Below, piece by piece: positions 26,073 to 34,575 of a stretch of 58,946 nt of DNA; positions within the stretch are counted from its first letter, which is position 1; the number at the start of each line of letters is the position of its first letter. Origin of the DNA: Candidatus Sabulitectum sp. (GTDB taxonomy: Bacteria > Fermentibacterota > Fermentibacteria > Fermentibacterales > JCC-6). The notes under the pieces were generated by a model. That model had not been told where the DNA came from, did no database searches, and saw only the letters and a list, made by a program, of their open reading frames with translations. The DNA lies in assembly GCA_021107435.1 (NCBI GenBank), contig JAIOSV010000037.1, forward strand, positions 1-58,946, in the 5' to 3' direction. Made by a program: the position numbers and the translations under genes.

Positions 26073-26468
26073 ATGAAAAAAGGGTTCACATTGATTGAAC
26101 TGATGATTGTTGTTGTCATTATCGGAATTCTTGCAGCTATTGCCATACCAAAGTTTGAGGATGTATCCGCCAGTGCAGAGAAGTCTGCATGCCGATCCAA
26201 CCAGAGGCTTGTGGTTGAAGGACTGAATGTGTACTTCGCAGAGAACGGAGAGTATCCAATACTTAACCGGGCAGTATGGGTGGACTATTACCTTGATGGA
26301 TATGTGGCGCAGGGAATGGTATGCCAGGCAGGAAACGGTAGATACGCTTTCATGGTTACCAAGTCGTGGAGAAACGGTTTGTACCAGATATGTTCCTGGG
26401 CTGCACAGCAGGATTGCTGGCCACTGCATGGTTACATCTGGAACAGTAGATTCTACTGGGATCAATGA
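26073..26468 (+). CDS. Type IV pilin-like protein
   Basis: 131 residues from the ATG at 26073, preceded by AAGGAGG. A short leader MKKG is followed by the prepilin cleavage site G|FTLIELMIVVVIIGILAAIAIPKF with Glu at position 5 of the mature protein, the classical type IVa signature. The globular part contains SRF-like aromatic residues and four cysteines (CRSNQR, MVCQAG, ICSWAA, DCWPL) that could form two disulfides. It is processed by a prepilin peptidase and assembled as a pilus or pseudopilus subunit in the envelope. No other pilus gene is nearby. Convergent with the beta-propeller lipoprotein gene. Confidence 0.93.
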   Translation: MKKGFTLIELMIVVVIIGILAAIAIPKFEDVSASAEKSACRSNQRLVVEGLNVYFAENGEYPILNRAVWVDYYLDGYVAQGMVCQAGNGRYAFMVTKSWRNGLYQICSWAAQQDCWPLHGYIWNSRFYWDQ

Positions 26469-26573
26469 TGAATCCGTACAGAATACAAAATCATTGTGCC
26501 GATGAAAAACGGGGTTTAACCGGATAAGATTGATTATTCTGAAGACCGGCAGAGTATCTGGATTCTCTGTACG

Positions 26574-27698
26574 TTATTCCACCTCAAGCAGCCAAATCTT
26601 CTGGAAACCCTCCGCAGGATCATCTGCATAAGCCAGAATGTTGTCATTACTGAAATTGAATTTCCAGGAATGACCGTCTGTCTGTTCTCCTTCAAGAACT
26701 ACTCGATACAGGTATTCACCTGATGAATTGAAAACCTCGAATGCGGGTTGCGACGATCCGCCAAGAAGGACCCAGAGGTTTCCATCACAGTCAACCTCCA
26801 GCCCTCTTATCAAAGGCTTGTACGGGTCTGCTTCAAGAGAAGAGGCCGCTTCAGCATTATCCATTGCTATTGCTTTCGCAACAAGAACAAGTCTTTCTGA
26901 TTCCAGTTCTGCTTCATTTCTCAACACAGGCTCCAGATCAAGTTCGATTGAGAAGAGCTCAGCACCGGTTTCGTTGTAGGCATAAACAACTGCTTCTTCG
27001 GTGGATCTGGGCGAAACATAGAACCCGTCTGAGAAATCACATGCAAGGTCATAACCAAACCAGACCAGACTGATTATTGCGCTCATATCCTCTTTGAACG
27101 GAATCCTCTCTTCAAGAAAGACAACAAGCGGTTCTTCTGCTCCGATTTCATTAAGAGTGATTTGAACGACTATTACAGGTTCTCCGGTTGAGACATCAAT
27201 ATCAAGAGATTTTCTCATATAGGTTCTACCGCCAGCACCCTCAAGGCAGGTTGGGGGAGAACCGTAGGATGGCTCAGAAGTTATCCATTCACCTGTGAAA
27301 TAGTCAAAAGCGTGTATTCCCAGTGTTTCAGAGCCGTCGCCGGTAAGTATTAGTGTGCCGTCTTCAGTTATTGTGAGGAAAGCTGCGCTTATCAGCTCAC
27401 CGGGACCATTGCCCTCGCGGCTGATCTGTCTCAGGAATTCGCCCTCAGATGTAAAAATTCTTATGCAGCATGCCGCTCTGTCAAGAACTGCGATGTTACC
27501 GTCAGGGCCCGTAACAAGACCCTCAATAGCTCCGAACACTTCTGTGGAGTCTCCCAGTTCCACACCCATAGAATCTGTTTTAAGCATGGTTCTGGTCTCT
27601 ACAGCTGGCTGGTATGTTTCGTCGCCTGCTGTCTGCGGCTGAACTTTTCCGCAGCCGGCTGCCAGCAGAAGTGCGACCGACAATATCAGATGCCTCAA
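26574..27698 (-). CDS. Beta-propeller lipoprotein
   Basis: 374 residues from the TTG at 27698, which has an AAAGGAG site and opens a lipoprotein signal (LRHLILSVALLLAAGC). The longer frame to 27830 lacks signal or protein character. Repeated blade motifs fit a 6-bladed NHL-like propeller: GLVTGPDGNIAVLDRAACCIRIFTSEGEFLRQ, GPGELISAAFLTITEDGTLIL and GLEVDCDGNLWVL, ending with VFNSSGEYLYRVVL. It is probably anchored in the envelope as a binding or sensor protein; no enzyme motif is seen. Confidence 0.82.
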   Translation of the reverse strand: MRHLILSVALLLAAGCGKVQPQTAGDETYQPAVETRTMLKTDSMGVELGDSTEVFGAIEGLVTGPDGNIAVLDRAACCIRIFTSEGEFLRQISREGNGPGELISAAFLTITEDGTLILTGDGSETLGIHAFDYFTGEWITSEPSYGSPPTCLEGAGGRTYMRKSLDIDVSTGEPVIVVQITLNEIGAEEPLVVFLEERIPFKEDMSAIISLVWFGYDLACDFSDGFYVSPRSTEEAVVYAYNETGAELFSIELDLEPVLRNEAELESERLVLVAKAIAMDNAEAASSLEADPYKPLIRGLEVDCDGNLWVLLGGSSQPAFEVFNSSGEYLYRVVLEGEQTDGHSWKFNFSNDNILAYADDPAEGFQKIWLLEVE

Positions 27699-27801
27699 TG
27701 CAGTCTCCTTTCTGTTGATATCCAAGCAGAGGACAGAGAAAGCGCGTGAAGTGTTACATAAAGGGGCCGGGAATCGCCATACTTCGATAAAAGGAAAGGA
27801 G

Positions 27802-28764
27802 CTATTTAAGGAATTCTGCAGTAGCGGCAAAGACAGAGTCCGGTCTGTCCACCACTGTGACTCCTGCTTTTTCCAGTGCTTCCTTTTTTGCCTGATAGGT
27901 TTCGCTTTTGTTTCTGATCATTGCACCGGCGTGACTCTGGGCTACTCCCGCCTCTGTGAATTTACCCCCGAGGAATACAACAACCGGCTTCTTTATCTCA
28001 CCATCCCCAATTGCACGGGCCAGGTCGTTCTCCTGGGTAGTTCCGGTTTCAGCATAGACAGCCATTACCTTCGTCCTTGGATCGGCTTCAAGGGCCCTTG
28101 CAGCGTCCAGAAGGGTTATTCCCGGGACCGGATCACCACCAACGCAGAGAACAGCGGAAAGACCGGGGTAGTCTTCTCCCCAGAGAGGGCCGAATGAACC
28201 ATCTGTTCTGGGACCCGGAAGATTCTGCCTGCAGTGAAATGCTGCCAGAAGCTGACTGAGCCCGCCTGAGCGGCTGATAACGCCGACTTTACCCGGCAGG
28301 TAGTTCTTTTTTGCCCATGATGCTTTGCCGCCGATAAGGCCGAAGAGGTATCCCTCAGTGTCCAGCATGCCAACAGTGTTTGGACCAAGGCACATCGCTC
28401 CTGTTTCGTGTGCCTTTTCCTTGATCTTTATGGAATCCTGTGTGGCAACTCCGTCTGCAGTGAGAACAAGGAATTTTATTCCTGCCTCCATTGCGTCAAA
28501 GGCGGCCTTCGCTATAGCACCAGCAGGGACAAAGAAAACAGCACTGTTGATCTCCGGGTGTGAGGATACTGCTTCTACGGCTGTGTTATAGACAGGTATA
28601 CCATCTACTTTCTGTCCTTTTTTACCGGGAGTGCATCCCGCTACTATTTCTGTTCCAAACCCCTTCATAAGCCTGGATCTGCTTTTACCCTGTCGGCCTG
28701 TGATGCCGAAGACAAGTACTTTTGGTGTATCGATACCACAGAGATATTTAAGAATGCCAGGCAT
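27802..28764 (-). CDS. Acyl-CoA synthetase (ADP-forming) alpha-like subunit
   Basis: 320 residues related to succinyl-CoA synthetase alpha (SucD). The CoA-binding Rossmann motif is [17 protein letters not shown] near residue 15. The ligase part has [24 protein letters not shown], and the phosphohistidine loop as SHAGAMI instead of the common GHAGAII, with the His kept. It should pair with the beta-like subunit encoded just upstream (TAATG junction) to make ATP or GTP from an acyl-CoA, or run in reverse. It differs enough from true SucD (for example the [10 protein letters not shown] loop) that succinate need not be the substrate. Confidence 0.85.
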   Translation of the reverse strand: MPGILKYLCGIDTPKVLVFGITGRQGKSRSRLMKGFGTEIVAGCTPGKKGQKVDGIPVYNTAVEAVSSHPEINSAVFFVPAGAIAKAAFDAMEAGIKFLVLTADGVATQDSIKIKEKAHETGAMCLGPNTVGMLDTEGYLFGLIGGKASWAKKNYLPGKVGVISRSGGLSQLLAAFHCRQNLPGPRTDGSFGPLWGEDYPGLSAVLCVGGDPVPGITLLDAARALEADPRTKVMAVYAETGTTQENDLARAIGDGEIKKPVVVFLGGKFTEAGVAQSHAGAMIRNKSETYQAKKEALEKAGVTVVDRPDSVFAATAEFLK

Positions 28765-30227
28765 TACAGCACCTCCCCGGGAAGACCAAGCTCAATAGTC
28801 AGTTCACCGTTGCCCTCAAGCAGTGAAAGAGTTTCACAGACAAGGCACCCTATGCATTTCGCGTCAGGGTTCGGGGTTATCCTGTCTTTCTTCCACTGAA
28901 GAAAACCGGTGGGACATTCTTTAATGAAGGCAGGCTCTTTGCCTTCCGGGTTTTTCTCCGGATGGTAGACAAATCTGGCAGGTGGTGTTTTCACCTCAAA
29001 GGCGAGTTCTCCCGCTTCAGGGATAAACTCCTGCTTTATTCTGTGATCGGTAGCGATTTCTTCCAGGTGTTCCACCATGGCATTCGGGAAAATTTCAGGT
29101 CTGAAAGTTTTTACTTTTACAGGGAGATTTTCAGAAACAGTGTTCATAAGATTCATTGCTTTGTCCTGGTCAGTTCCGCCGAAGCGAAGCAGAGAGGGAA
29201 GTGGTGTTGGTGATTCCCTGAGAGCTTTCCACACAGCAGAAGCCAGATGGAACTGGTTCTGGAATGCCATTCCACTTCCAGTAAGTATTAGAACCTGAGC
29301 TTCCGGCTGGCTCATTATTACTCTTAAAATCCTGTAGCTTTTGAATCCGCTGAGACCACCGGAGGTATCGCTTTCATTCAAAGAGAAAATATCGTCCCTG
29401 CCGCCTGTGGCCATTTCCCACAGCATTTTTCCACCGCCACCGCAGAGGTTGGTTGCAACTGTAATAGTACCTTCAGGTGTTTTTTCTCTTGAGGCACGGA
29501 AGAATCCGGTTCCGGCCGGGTCAGCGGCGTTGATAGCCTCAACCATTTTTTCAAGCGGTGTACTGTCATTAACCGAGCTTTCCGGGACTTTGAAAAGGTA
29601 TGCATTTTTCTTTGAAACAGCGTGTTTCTCAAATTCTGCACGGCAGTCAACAGCCACATGAGAGCCGCCTGCAAGGAGTGCAATTGGGTTTGTTTCAAGA
29701 ACAGTGAGCTTGTACCCGATAAAGGTACTTATCATTTTCTGCAGGAAATCTGCCAGTTCATAAGCATGCGGAACATCCGGTAACTCATTTCCGATATCCT
29801 GAACAGAGGGAGGGTTCAGAAGGCTGAAGTGAATTTTCAACAGAGATCCGGTTCTTCCCTCAATTCCCGTTCCGCCTTCAGGGCTGAATAGAAGTACACC
29901 GCCGGGCAGGTTTTCCTCGTTACCGAAATCAAGAAGACAGGCTGCGTAGTATTCCTTTTTTATATCCGCAGCTTCAGCAGCCAGAACACCCTGACAGTTC
30001 TTCTCGGCGAGCAGTTCTTTGAGGCCGTTCGATATCTCTTCTTTTGTTGATGCGCGTCTTACAAGGCCTCTGCCGGCGCGACTTGTCGCGCCGGGGATCT
30101 GGGCTTTCAGAAAAACTGCGGGTTCCGGAAGAATATCAGGCATTACATCATAGAAAACCGCGGGAATCAGGGGTACACCATGGTTTTCCAGCAGAATTCT
30201 TGTCTTGTACTCGGGCAGAGCCGGCAT
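28764..30227 (-). CDS. ATP-grasp CoA-synthetase beta-like subunit with Fe-S tail
   Basis: 487 residues. Residues 1-390 follow succinyl-CoA synthetase beta (SucC): an ATP-grasp part with [35 protein letters not shown] and LETNPIALL, then a ligase domain with [15 protein letters not shown] and [16 protein letters not shown]. The C-terminal 60 residues are not part of normal SucC. They carry Cys438 (ECPTG) and Cys458-x2-Cys461-x2-Cys464 (KCIGCLVCE), the exact ligand set for one ferredoxin-type [4Fe-4S] cluster, since such clusters use a CxxCxxC plus a distant CP cysteine. It follows the radical SAM gene (TAA, one base, ATG) and overlaps the alpha gene. Confidence 0.85.
   Translation of the reverse strand: MPALPEYKTRILLENHGVPLIPAVFYDVMPDILPEPAVFLKAQIPGATSRAGRGLVRRASTKEEISNGLKELLAEKNCQGVLAAEAADIKKEYYAACLLDFGNEENLPGGVLLFSPEGGTGIEGRTGSLLKIHFSLLNPPSVQDIGNELPDVPHAYELADFLQKMISTFIGYKLTVLETNPIALLAGGSHVAVDCRAEFEKHAVSKKNAYLFKVPESSVNDSTPLEKMVEAINAADPAGTGFFRASREKTPEGTITVATNLCGGGGKMLWEMATGGRDDIFSLNESDTSGGLSGFKSYRILRVIMSQPEAQVLILTGSGMAFQNQFHLASAVWKALRESPTPLPSLLRFGGTDQDKAMNLMNTVSENLPVKVKTFRPEIFPNAMVEHLEEIATDHRIKQEFIPEAGELAFEVKTPPARFVYHPEKNPEGKEPAFIKECPTGFLQWKKDRITPNPDAKCIGCLVCETLSLLEGNGELTIELGLPGEVL
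30073..30094. repeat. Perfect GC-rich palindrome inside a gene
   Basis: CCGGCGCGAC, two bases, GTCGCGCCGG: a perfect 10-base inverted repeat inside the coding region for the [10 protein letters not shown] loop of the beta-like subunit. It encodes conserved residues, so chance is possible; its perfection is unusual for coding DNA here. Confidence 0.5.
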
Positions 30228-30228
30228 G

Positions 30229-31281
30229 TTACTCTCCAGTTCTCTTCATTTTGAGAAGAAGTTTGTCGGTTCTTTTCACTCCCCGGGCCCAGTCCAGAGC
30301 CACAGGAACATTCAGGGAATAAAGGTAATTGTATTCTGGGTAGCAGGAAGCCGTGCAGGCATTGCAGGGCAGATCCTTTTCGCTGAGATAAAGGAAAGCT
30401 TCTTTGAAACCGCCGTTAAGGGCATTTTTAGCTCCATTATATTCACCGATAAGCAGTGAACAGGGGTAAACTGCCCCGTCAACATCGATGTTGCAGTAAG
30501 CTCTTCCAGCCTTGCAGGATGTACCGTAAAAGCAATCCATTATCCTTGTTTTTGAATAGTTCTCCCACTTTGAAGCAGCATTCAGATAACTGTTGCTGAG
30601 AAGGATTGGCGCCCCGGCTTTTTTCATTTCAAGGAGTCTCTTGAAAGCCTTTGAGTATTCGTCGGCTGACGGCATCATTTCAGAAGTGTTTCCACCCAGT
30701 GTATCGTTGTGATGAAGGGTCTGAAATGTGGTCATGAAGCCATATTTTTCCGCAGTGGCCATGATTTCATCAAGAAGGTGAATATTGTTTTTTGTGAGAA
30801 CACTTATGGACCAGAGTCTGACCTTCCCTGAGGCTGCTTCAAAGGCGGCTGTTACTTTTTCCCAGCTTCCCTCCTCACGGTTCTTGTCATGGGCTTCTTT
30901 CGGACCGTCGTAAGAGAGGACCAGGTGGTCTATGTTCTCAAGAATTTCAGGTCTGGATGGTACAAAATATCCGTTTGAGTCCAGACTGACGTACATTCCA
31001 AGTTCTCTGGCATAAGCGCAAAGTTCAACGATATCCGCCCTTGCCAGCGGCTCGCCACCCCACACGCCGATCCGCATTGTCCCCGCTTCCGCCATCTGCC
31101 TGAATATGTCTTTCCACTGCTCTGTTGAAAGATCAGGTCTGCAACGGGACGGGATCTGGCAGTAGGAGCATCTGCTGGGACAGCGGTCTGTGACGGAGAC
31201 CATAACATTCAACGGAATCTTTGCGCCCAGTCGACATCTGAGAGCGCCGACACCCATTTTCGCCTGTCCGGCAAAATTCAT
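30229..31281 (-). CDS. Radical SAM protein with C-terminal cysteine cluster motifs
   Basis: 350 residues. The radical SAM motif is Cys34-x3-Cys38-x2-Cys41 (DRCPSRCSYC), followed by GVWGGEPLARADIVEL (GGE motif binding SAM) and VSLDSNGYF. The C-terminal part is SPASM-like: CFYGTSCKAGRAYC, then VDGAVYPCSLLIGEYN, then LPCNACTASCYPEYN, enough cysteines for one or two extra [4Fe-4S] clusters. Such proteins often modify peptides or proteins. The ATG overlaps the DUF362 stop by four bases, and the CoA-synthetase genes follow at once, so the four products likely work in one process. Target unknown. Confidence 0.88.
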   Translation of the reverse strand: MNFAGQAKMGVGALRCRLGAKIPLNVMVSVTDRCPSRCSYCQIPSRCRPDLSTEQWKDIFRQMAEAGTMRIGVWGGEPLARADIVELCAYARELGMYVSLDSNGYFVPSRPEILENIDHLVLSYDGPKEAHDKNREEGSWEKVTAAFEAASGKVRLWSISVLTKNNIHLLDEIMATAEKYGFMTTFQTLHHNDTLGGNTSEMMPSADEYSKAFKRLLEMKKAGAPILLSNSYLNAASKWENYSKTRIMDCFYGTSCKAGRAYCNIDVDGAVYPCSLLIGEYNGAKNALNGGFKEAFLYLSEKDLPCNACTASCYPEYNYLYSLNVPVALDWARGVKRTDKLLLKMKRTGE

Positions 31282-32297
31282 TTCTCCTCCGGTTCACCAA
31301 GCCACTGAGGGCCATAGGGAAGGCTCTTCTTCCACTCGTCAGCTTCTCGTTTCTGGCCGAAGAGGGAGTAAGACAAGTTATACCAGCGTTTTGCACCGGC
31401 TTTCATTATACCAATAAAAGGACCGTCTTTCTGTGATCCCTGTTGTTTCCTTGTTCCGCGAATCTTTTTTTCTACCTTAGCGACAAAGTTGGGCTCCGCA
31501 GGTTTGAAATTGTAAGACGGAACCTGGTCGAGTGGGGAGATGCAGACATTTTCAATGTCATGAAAGGAACCTACCTGTCCGTTCCCCTTCTGGATGCTTT
31601 CTACTGTTCCCGGATCGATACCCATTACACTGGCAACAGAATAATCCAGAGCTACCGGATCTGTTGACAGAGCAAGGAAATCAGTCTGCTTTGGAATCCC
31701 CGGTTTTGGTCCGGAACCTTCCAGGCTTACTGTGCCGTCGGCGAGAATGAACTTAACAGGAATTGCTTTGTTCACAGCAACTATGTAATCGGAAAGCTTG
31801 TAATGGTAGTTGTGCCTGCCGTCATTCAGGCAGCCGTAAAGGTGCTTCATTGCCACAGAGATGACTGAACGGTAATGAGTTTTTACCACTGGTACGGATA
31901 TTACAGGCATCTCTGTGCAGATCTCTGGAACTCCGAAAGTCAATCCGTCAACGGTAATCTCTTTCCATGGATTTTCACTGAAATTGTGCCAGATAAGTCC
32001 CTGCCGTTCAACAACTGTATCCATGCGCTGAACCCTGAGAGCTTTTGAAGCGTCAACAAGCACCTGATTTGATTCACCCAGGTAGATCTGTCCTGTATGC
32101 TCTTTCAGCCGTTTGCATAGAGCTTCAACAACCCATGGAGAGGTATTTACCCCGGGACGGAGATAGTCCCAGGTAAGGTTTACTTTGACAAGAACATCCT
32201 GGCCATGAGGAAGAAGCTCACGCCAGGAGAAGTTGTCAAGAAGTCTTCCCACAGCACAGTCAACTCCGCTATCAGTTGAAGTGTAAAGCACTTTCAT
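31278..32297 (-). CDS. DUF362 family protein
   Basis: 339 residues of the DUF362 family: VLVKVNLTWDYLRPGVNTSPWVVEAL near the start, IYLGESNQV, VISVPVVKTHYRSVISVAMKHLYGCLNDGRHNYHYKL in the middle, and DPVALDYSVASVMGIDPGTVESIQKG. It lacks the C-terminal ferredoxin domain that some family members carry. The ATG is preceded by AGAGGA. First gene of a four-gene operon. The molecular function of DUF362 proteins is not established. Confidence 0.88.
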   Translation of the reverse strand: MKVLYTSTDSGVDCAVGRLLDNFSWRELLPHGQDVLVKVNLTWDYLRPGVNTSPWVVEALCKRLKEHTGQIYLGESNQVLVDASKALRVQRMDTVVERQGLIWHNFSENPWKEITVDGLTFGVPEICTEMPVISVPVVKTHYRSVISVAMKHLYGCLNDGRHNYHYKLSDYIVAVNKAIPVKFILADGTVSLEGSGPKPGIPKQTDFLALSTDPVALDYSVASVMGIDPGTVESIQKGNGQVGSFHDIENVCISPLDQVPSYNFKPAEPNFVAKVEKKIRGTRKQQGSQKDGPFIGIMKAGAKRWYNLSYSLFGQKREADEWKKSLPYGPQWLGEPEEK

Positions 32298-32381
32298 CGT
32301 TTTCCTCTTTCACTGCTTTTTGAACCTGTAATATACTTGGAATACAAACTGCTCGTCCGGTGTAAATTTATGGCAGGGGCA

Positions 32382-32410
32382 TTGACATCAGGGCGGCTTT
32401 GAAGGATTAT
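32382..32410 (+). promoter_or_regulatory. Sigma-70-type promoter for the WGDDRLGS repeat protein
   Basis: TTGACA at 32382-32387, a 17-base spacer and GATTAT at 32405-32410. The -35 box is perfect and the -10 keeps three of six consensus bases. It lies about 70 bases before the TTG start at 32481. Confidence 0.5.
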
Positions 32411-32480
32411 CTGTCAAGAGATCGGGTATCTCATTTGATACAACTGTGGTTCGGGTTTCTAAAATATGAGGAGGTTTGTT

Positions 32481-33095
32481 TTGAGAAAAGCTTTATTTAT
32501 TCTGACGATCATCTGCGCGGCTGCATCTATTGCGGGACGACTTGAGATCACTAACGACACAGGAAGCTATGAATTCTACTATGTGAATATTGAACTGTCA
32601 TCATCCGATTCCTGGGGTGATGACAGGCTGGGGTCAAGTGAGACCATCAGTCCCGGGGAAACCCGTTCATTTCGACTCAGCAACGGCACATACGATGTGA
32701 AGATTGAGGACGAAGACGGAGATGAGTACATATTCTGGAACGTTAACATCAATGGCACAGTTGACATGTACGTTGACCTCAGTAATCTCGGAGAGCAGAA
32801 CTGGGGAAGCAGTTCTTCTTCCGGTACGGGAATGGCACCAATCACAATTGATAATGATCTCGGCAGCTGGACCATCTGGTATGTATACGGTGATCCAAGC
32901 GATTCACCATGGGGTGATGACCGCCTCGGCTCAGATCTTCTTGATCCCGGTGAGAGCATTACATTCTACGTTCCGGCAGACGACTACTATGACCTCAGAG
33001 TTGTCGACGAAGATGACGACGTATACACCCTCTGGGAAGTGTGGGTTGACTCGGATGGTTTCTACTGGAGTGTAGAACTTTCAGACATGGACTAA
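32481..33095 (+). CDS. Exported protein with two WGDDRLGS domains
   Basis: 204 residues from the TTG at 32481, six bases after AGGAGG; the ATG at 32466 would place that site inside the gene. A signal peptide (RKALFILTIICAAASIAG) is followed by two similar domains of about 80 residues. Both show EITNDTGSYEFYYV or ITIDNDLGSWTIWYV, then SWGDDRLGS, a PGE[T/S] turn, Y..[K/R][I/V]EDEDGDEYIFW-like strands and an aromatic end. A serine-rich linker (SSSSSG) separates them. The same domain plan appears in the products at 44214 and, more weakly, 52847. Probably a periplasmic or surface beta-sandwich protein. Function unknown. Confidence 0.8.
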   Translation: MRKALFILTIICAAASIAGRLEITNDTGSYEFYYVNIELSSSDSWGDDRLGSSETISPGETRSFRLSNGTYDVKIEDEDGDEYIFWNVNINGTVDMYVDLSNLGEQNWGSSSSSGTGMAPITIDNDLGSWTIWYVYGDPSDSPWGDDRLGSDLLDPGESITFYVPADDYYDLRVVDEDDDVYTLWEVWVDSDGFYWSVELSDMD

Positions 33096-33112
33096 TTGAT
33101 TCCTGATTGATT

Positions 33113-33142
33113 AAAGGGAGCCTATCTTGCCGGGCTCCCTTT
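33113..33142 (+). terminator. Terminator shared by convergent genes
   Basis: AAAGGGAGCC (33113-33122) pairs with GGCTCCCTTT (33133-33142) and continues into TTG TTTG. It is a good intrinsic terminator for the plus-strand repeat protein. Read on the minus strand, the same stem forms across the end of nth. Confidence 0.75.
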
Positions 33143-33763
33143 TTGTTTGCGATAGGAGCAGATATGCTTGAGCGAGCAGACCTTACACAAGGGTTTCCTG
33201 GCTGTGCATATCTGTCTGCCGTGTGCGACAAGTCGATGGGAAAACATAGTCTGCTGATCTTCCGGGATAATCTTTTTCAGGTCCAGTTCGATTTTGTCAG
33301 GACTGATATTATCAGAGAGCCCCAGTCTTGAGGATAAACGCTTAACATGGGTATCTACTGTTATTGAAGGTTTCCCGAACACCTCTCCCATGATTACATT
33401 CGCGGTTTTCCTGCCCACGCCGGGTATCTTTACAAGCTCTCTGATTGTATCAGGGACCCCGTTTTCTGCCATAAATCCAGCAGCCTTTATGATGAATCCG
33501 GTTTTGTTTCTGAAAAGACCAATAGTCTTGAGTATTTTTTCCACATGAGGTCTGTCTGCCAGCGACAGATCAAGAATCGTCGGATACCTCTCCCACAGGG
33601 CTGGTGTGATTTTGTTTACCGCTGCGTCGGTGGTTTGCGCGGACAGGATTGTGGCTACAACAAGTTTTTCCGGAACTCCTTCATATTTCAGCCGGCATTC
33701 TGCCTTCGGATAGAGCGCTTTCAGCTCCTCAATCAGAATGCCTGCTCTGTCTTCCCTTTTCAT
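33122..33763 (-). CDS. nth: Endonuclease III
   Basis: 213 residues from the ATG at 33763, which has AAAGGA upstream. Base-excision-repair DNA glycosylase and AP lyase for oxidised pyrimidines. The helix-hairpin-helix is PGVGRKTAN at 114-122 with catalytic Lys119, and Asp137 lies in TVDTHV. The [4Fe-4S] cluster ligands are Cys186-x6-Cys193-x2-Cys196-x5-Cys202. Numbering is one less than in E. coli Nth throughout. A further open frame to 33874 crosses the divergent rfbC gene and is rejected. Confidence 0.96.
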   Translation of the reverse strand: MKREDRAGILIEELKALYPKAECRLKYEGVPEKLVVATILSAQTTDAAVNKITPALWERYPTILDLSLADRPHVEKILKTIGLFRNKTGFIIKAAGFMAENGVPDTIRELVKIPGVGRKTANVIMGEVFGKPSITVDTHVKRLSSRLGLSDNISPDKIELDLKKIIPEDQQTMFSHRLVAHGRQICTARKPLCKVCSLKHICSYRKQKGSPAR

Positions 33764-33817
33764 TCGAAATCCTTTGTGTAATAATCGCAGAACAATCAAA
33801 GCCAATGAAAGGATCTT

Positions 33818-34372
33818 ATGCCACTCAATATTGTTAAATTTGCAGGAAAAATCCACGGTGTTGAATTCAAACAATGCAAGACTTTTCCCGACAGCAGGGG
33901 CAGTTTTACCGAAGTATTTCGCTCAGAGTGGCCGCAGGATATGCATTACGGAGACGAAATACAGCTTAACCTTTCCCGTTCCATCAGGGGTTCAATGAGA
34001 GGGCTTCACTTTCATCATGAGCAGAGCGACTGGTGGATCCCGGTTACCGGTATTCTTCAGATAGCTCTTGCTGATCTGCGGGAGGGTTCTCCAACTTTCA
34101 TGGAAACATTGTCTTTTACCTTGAGCAGTGATGATTCAGCGTGTCTTCTCATTCCGCCGGGAGTTGCCCACGGTTTTCTTGCACTGGAGGATACCAGCCT
34201 TATCTATGTAGTGAACCGGTATTACGACGGTTCTGATGAACAGGGTGTCGCATGGAACGATACTGACCTGAATATCCAGTGGGCAGTGTCTGATCCCATT
34301 CGTTCGGAAAGAGACAGAAGCAACCCCACTGTGAAGGATCTTCGAAGCGAAGGATTGCTTCCGGTGATATAG
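33818..34372 (+). CDS. rfbC: dTDP-4-dehydrorhamnose 3,5-epimerase-like protein
   Basis: 184 residues of the RmlC/RfbC cupin family: FPDSRGSFTEVFRSE near the start, RGSMRGLHFHHEQSDWW with the catalytic His, and PPGVAHGFLALEDTSLIYVV. It epimerises a dTDP-keto sugar on the way to dTDP-rhamnose or a related sugar for surface polysaccharide. HHEQ replaces the common Q..P.aQ pattern, so the exact sugar is open. No other nucleotide-sugar gene is nearby. Divergent from nth with a 54-base gap and followed by the tRNA on the other strand. Confidence 0.88.
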   Translation: MPLNIVKFAGKIHGVEFKQCKTFPDSRGSFTEVFRSEWPQDMHYGDEIQLNLSRSIRGSMRGLHFHHEQSDWWIPVTGILQIALADLREGSPTFMETLSFTLSSDDSACLLIPPGVAHGFLALEDTSLIYVVNRYYDGSDEQGVAWNDTDLNIQWAVSDPIRSERDRSNPTVKDLRSEGLLPVI

Positions 34373-34376
34373 AGAA

Positions 34377-34402
34377 AGGGCCGCAACTTTCGTTGCGACC
34401 CT
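34377..34402 (-). terminator. Terminator after tRNA-Leu
   Basis: On the minus strand AGGGTCGCAAC, GAAA tetraloop, GTTGCGGCCCT forms an 11-pair stem with one G-U pair, followed by TTTCTCT. It starts directly after the tRNA 3' end. On the plus strand the stem lies just after the rfbC stop but has no T-run. Confidence 0.75.
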
Positions 34403-34403
34403 C

Positions 34404-34490
34404 TGGTACCGTGGGGGGGACTTGAACCCCCACAAGGTTGCCCTCACTAGGTCCTGAACCTAGCGCGTCTGCCAATTCCGCCACCACGGC
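34404..34490 (-). tRNA. tRNA-Leu (anticodon CAG)
   Basis: 87 bases including an encoded 3' CCA. The acceptor stem is GCCGTGG with CCACGGT, the D-arm contains AATTGGCAGACGC, and the anticodon stem-loop is CTAGG-TTCAGGA-CCTAG with anticodon CAG at 34454-34456 (reads CUG). A long variable arm (GAGGGCAACCTT) is typical of class II tRNA-Leu, and the T-arm is GGGGG-TTCAAGT-CCCCC. It is a single transcription unit with its own promoter and terminator. Confidence 0.97.
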
Positions 34491-34509
34491 CTCGCTATTC
34501 ACAGGCGCA

Positions 34510-34537
34510 ATTATGCTAAAACCCGTGCAAAAGTCAA
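34510..34537 (-). promoter_or_regulatory. Promoter of tRNA-Leu
   Basis: On the minus strand TTGACT (34537-34532), 16 bases, CATAAT (34515-34510). The -10 box ends 20 bases before the tRNA 5' end, the usual distance for a short-leader tRNA transcript. Confidence 0.65.
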
Positions 34538-34575
34538 TCCCCCCTGATATATTCCCTCCATTAGAAAGGGTGAAG

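Noticed and set aside
33764..33874. Longer nth start at 33874
   Set aside because: It crosses the start of the divergent rfbC gene and has no protein character; ATG 33763 has a good site.
34438..34575. Longer smpB start at 34438
   Set aside because: The extension is translated from the complement of the tRNA gene.
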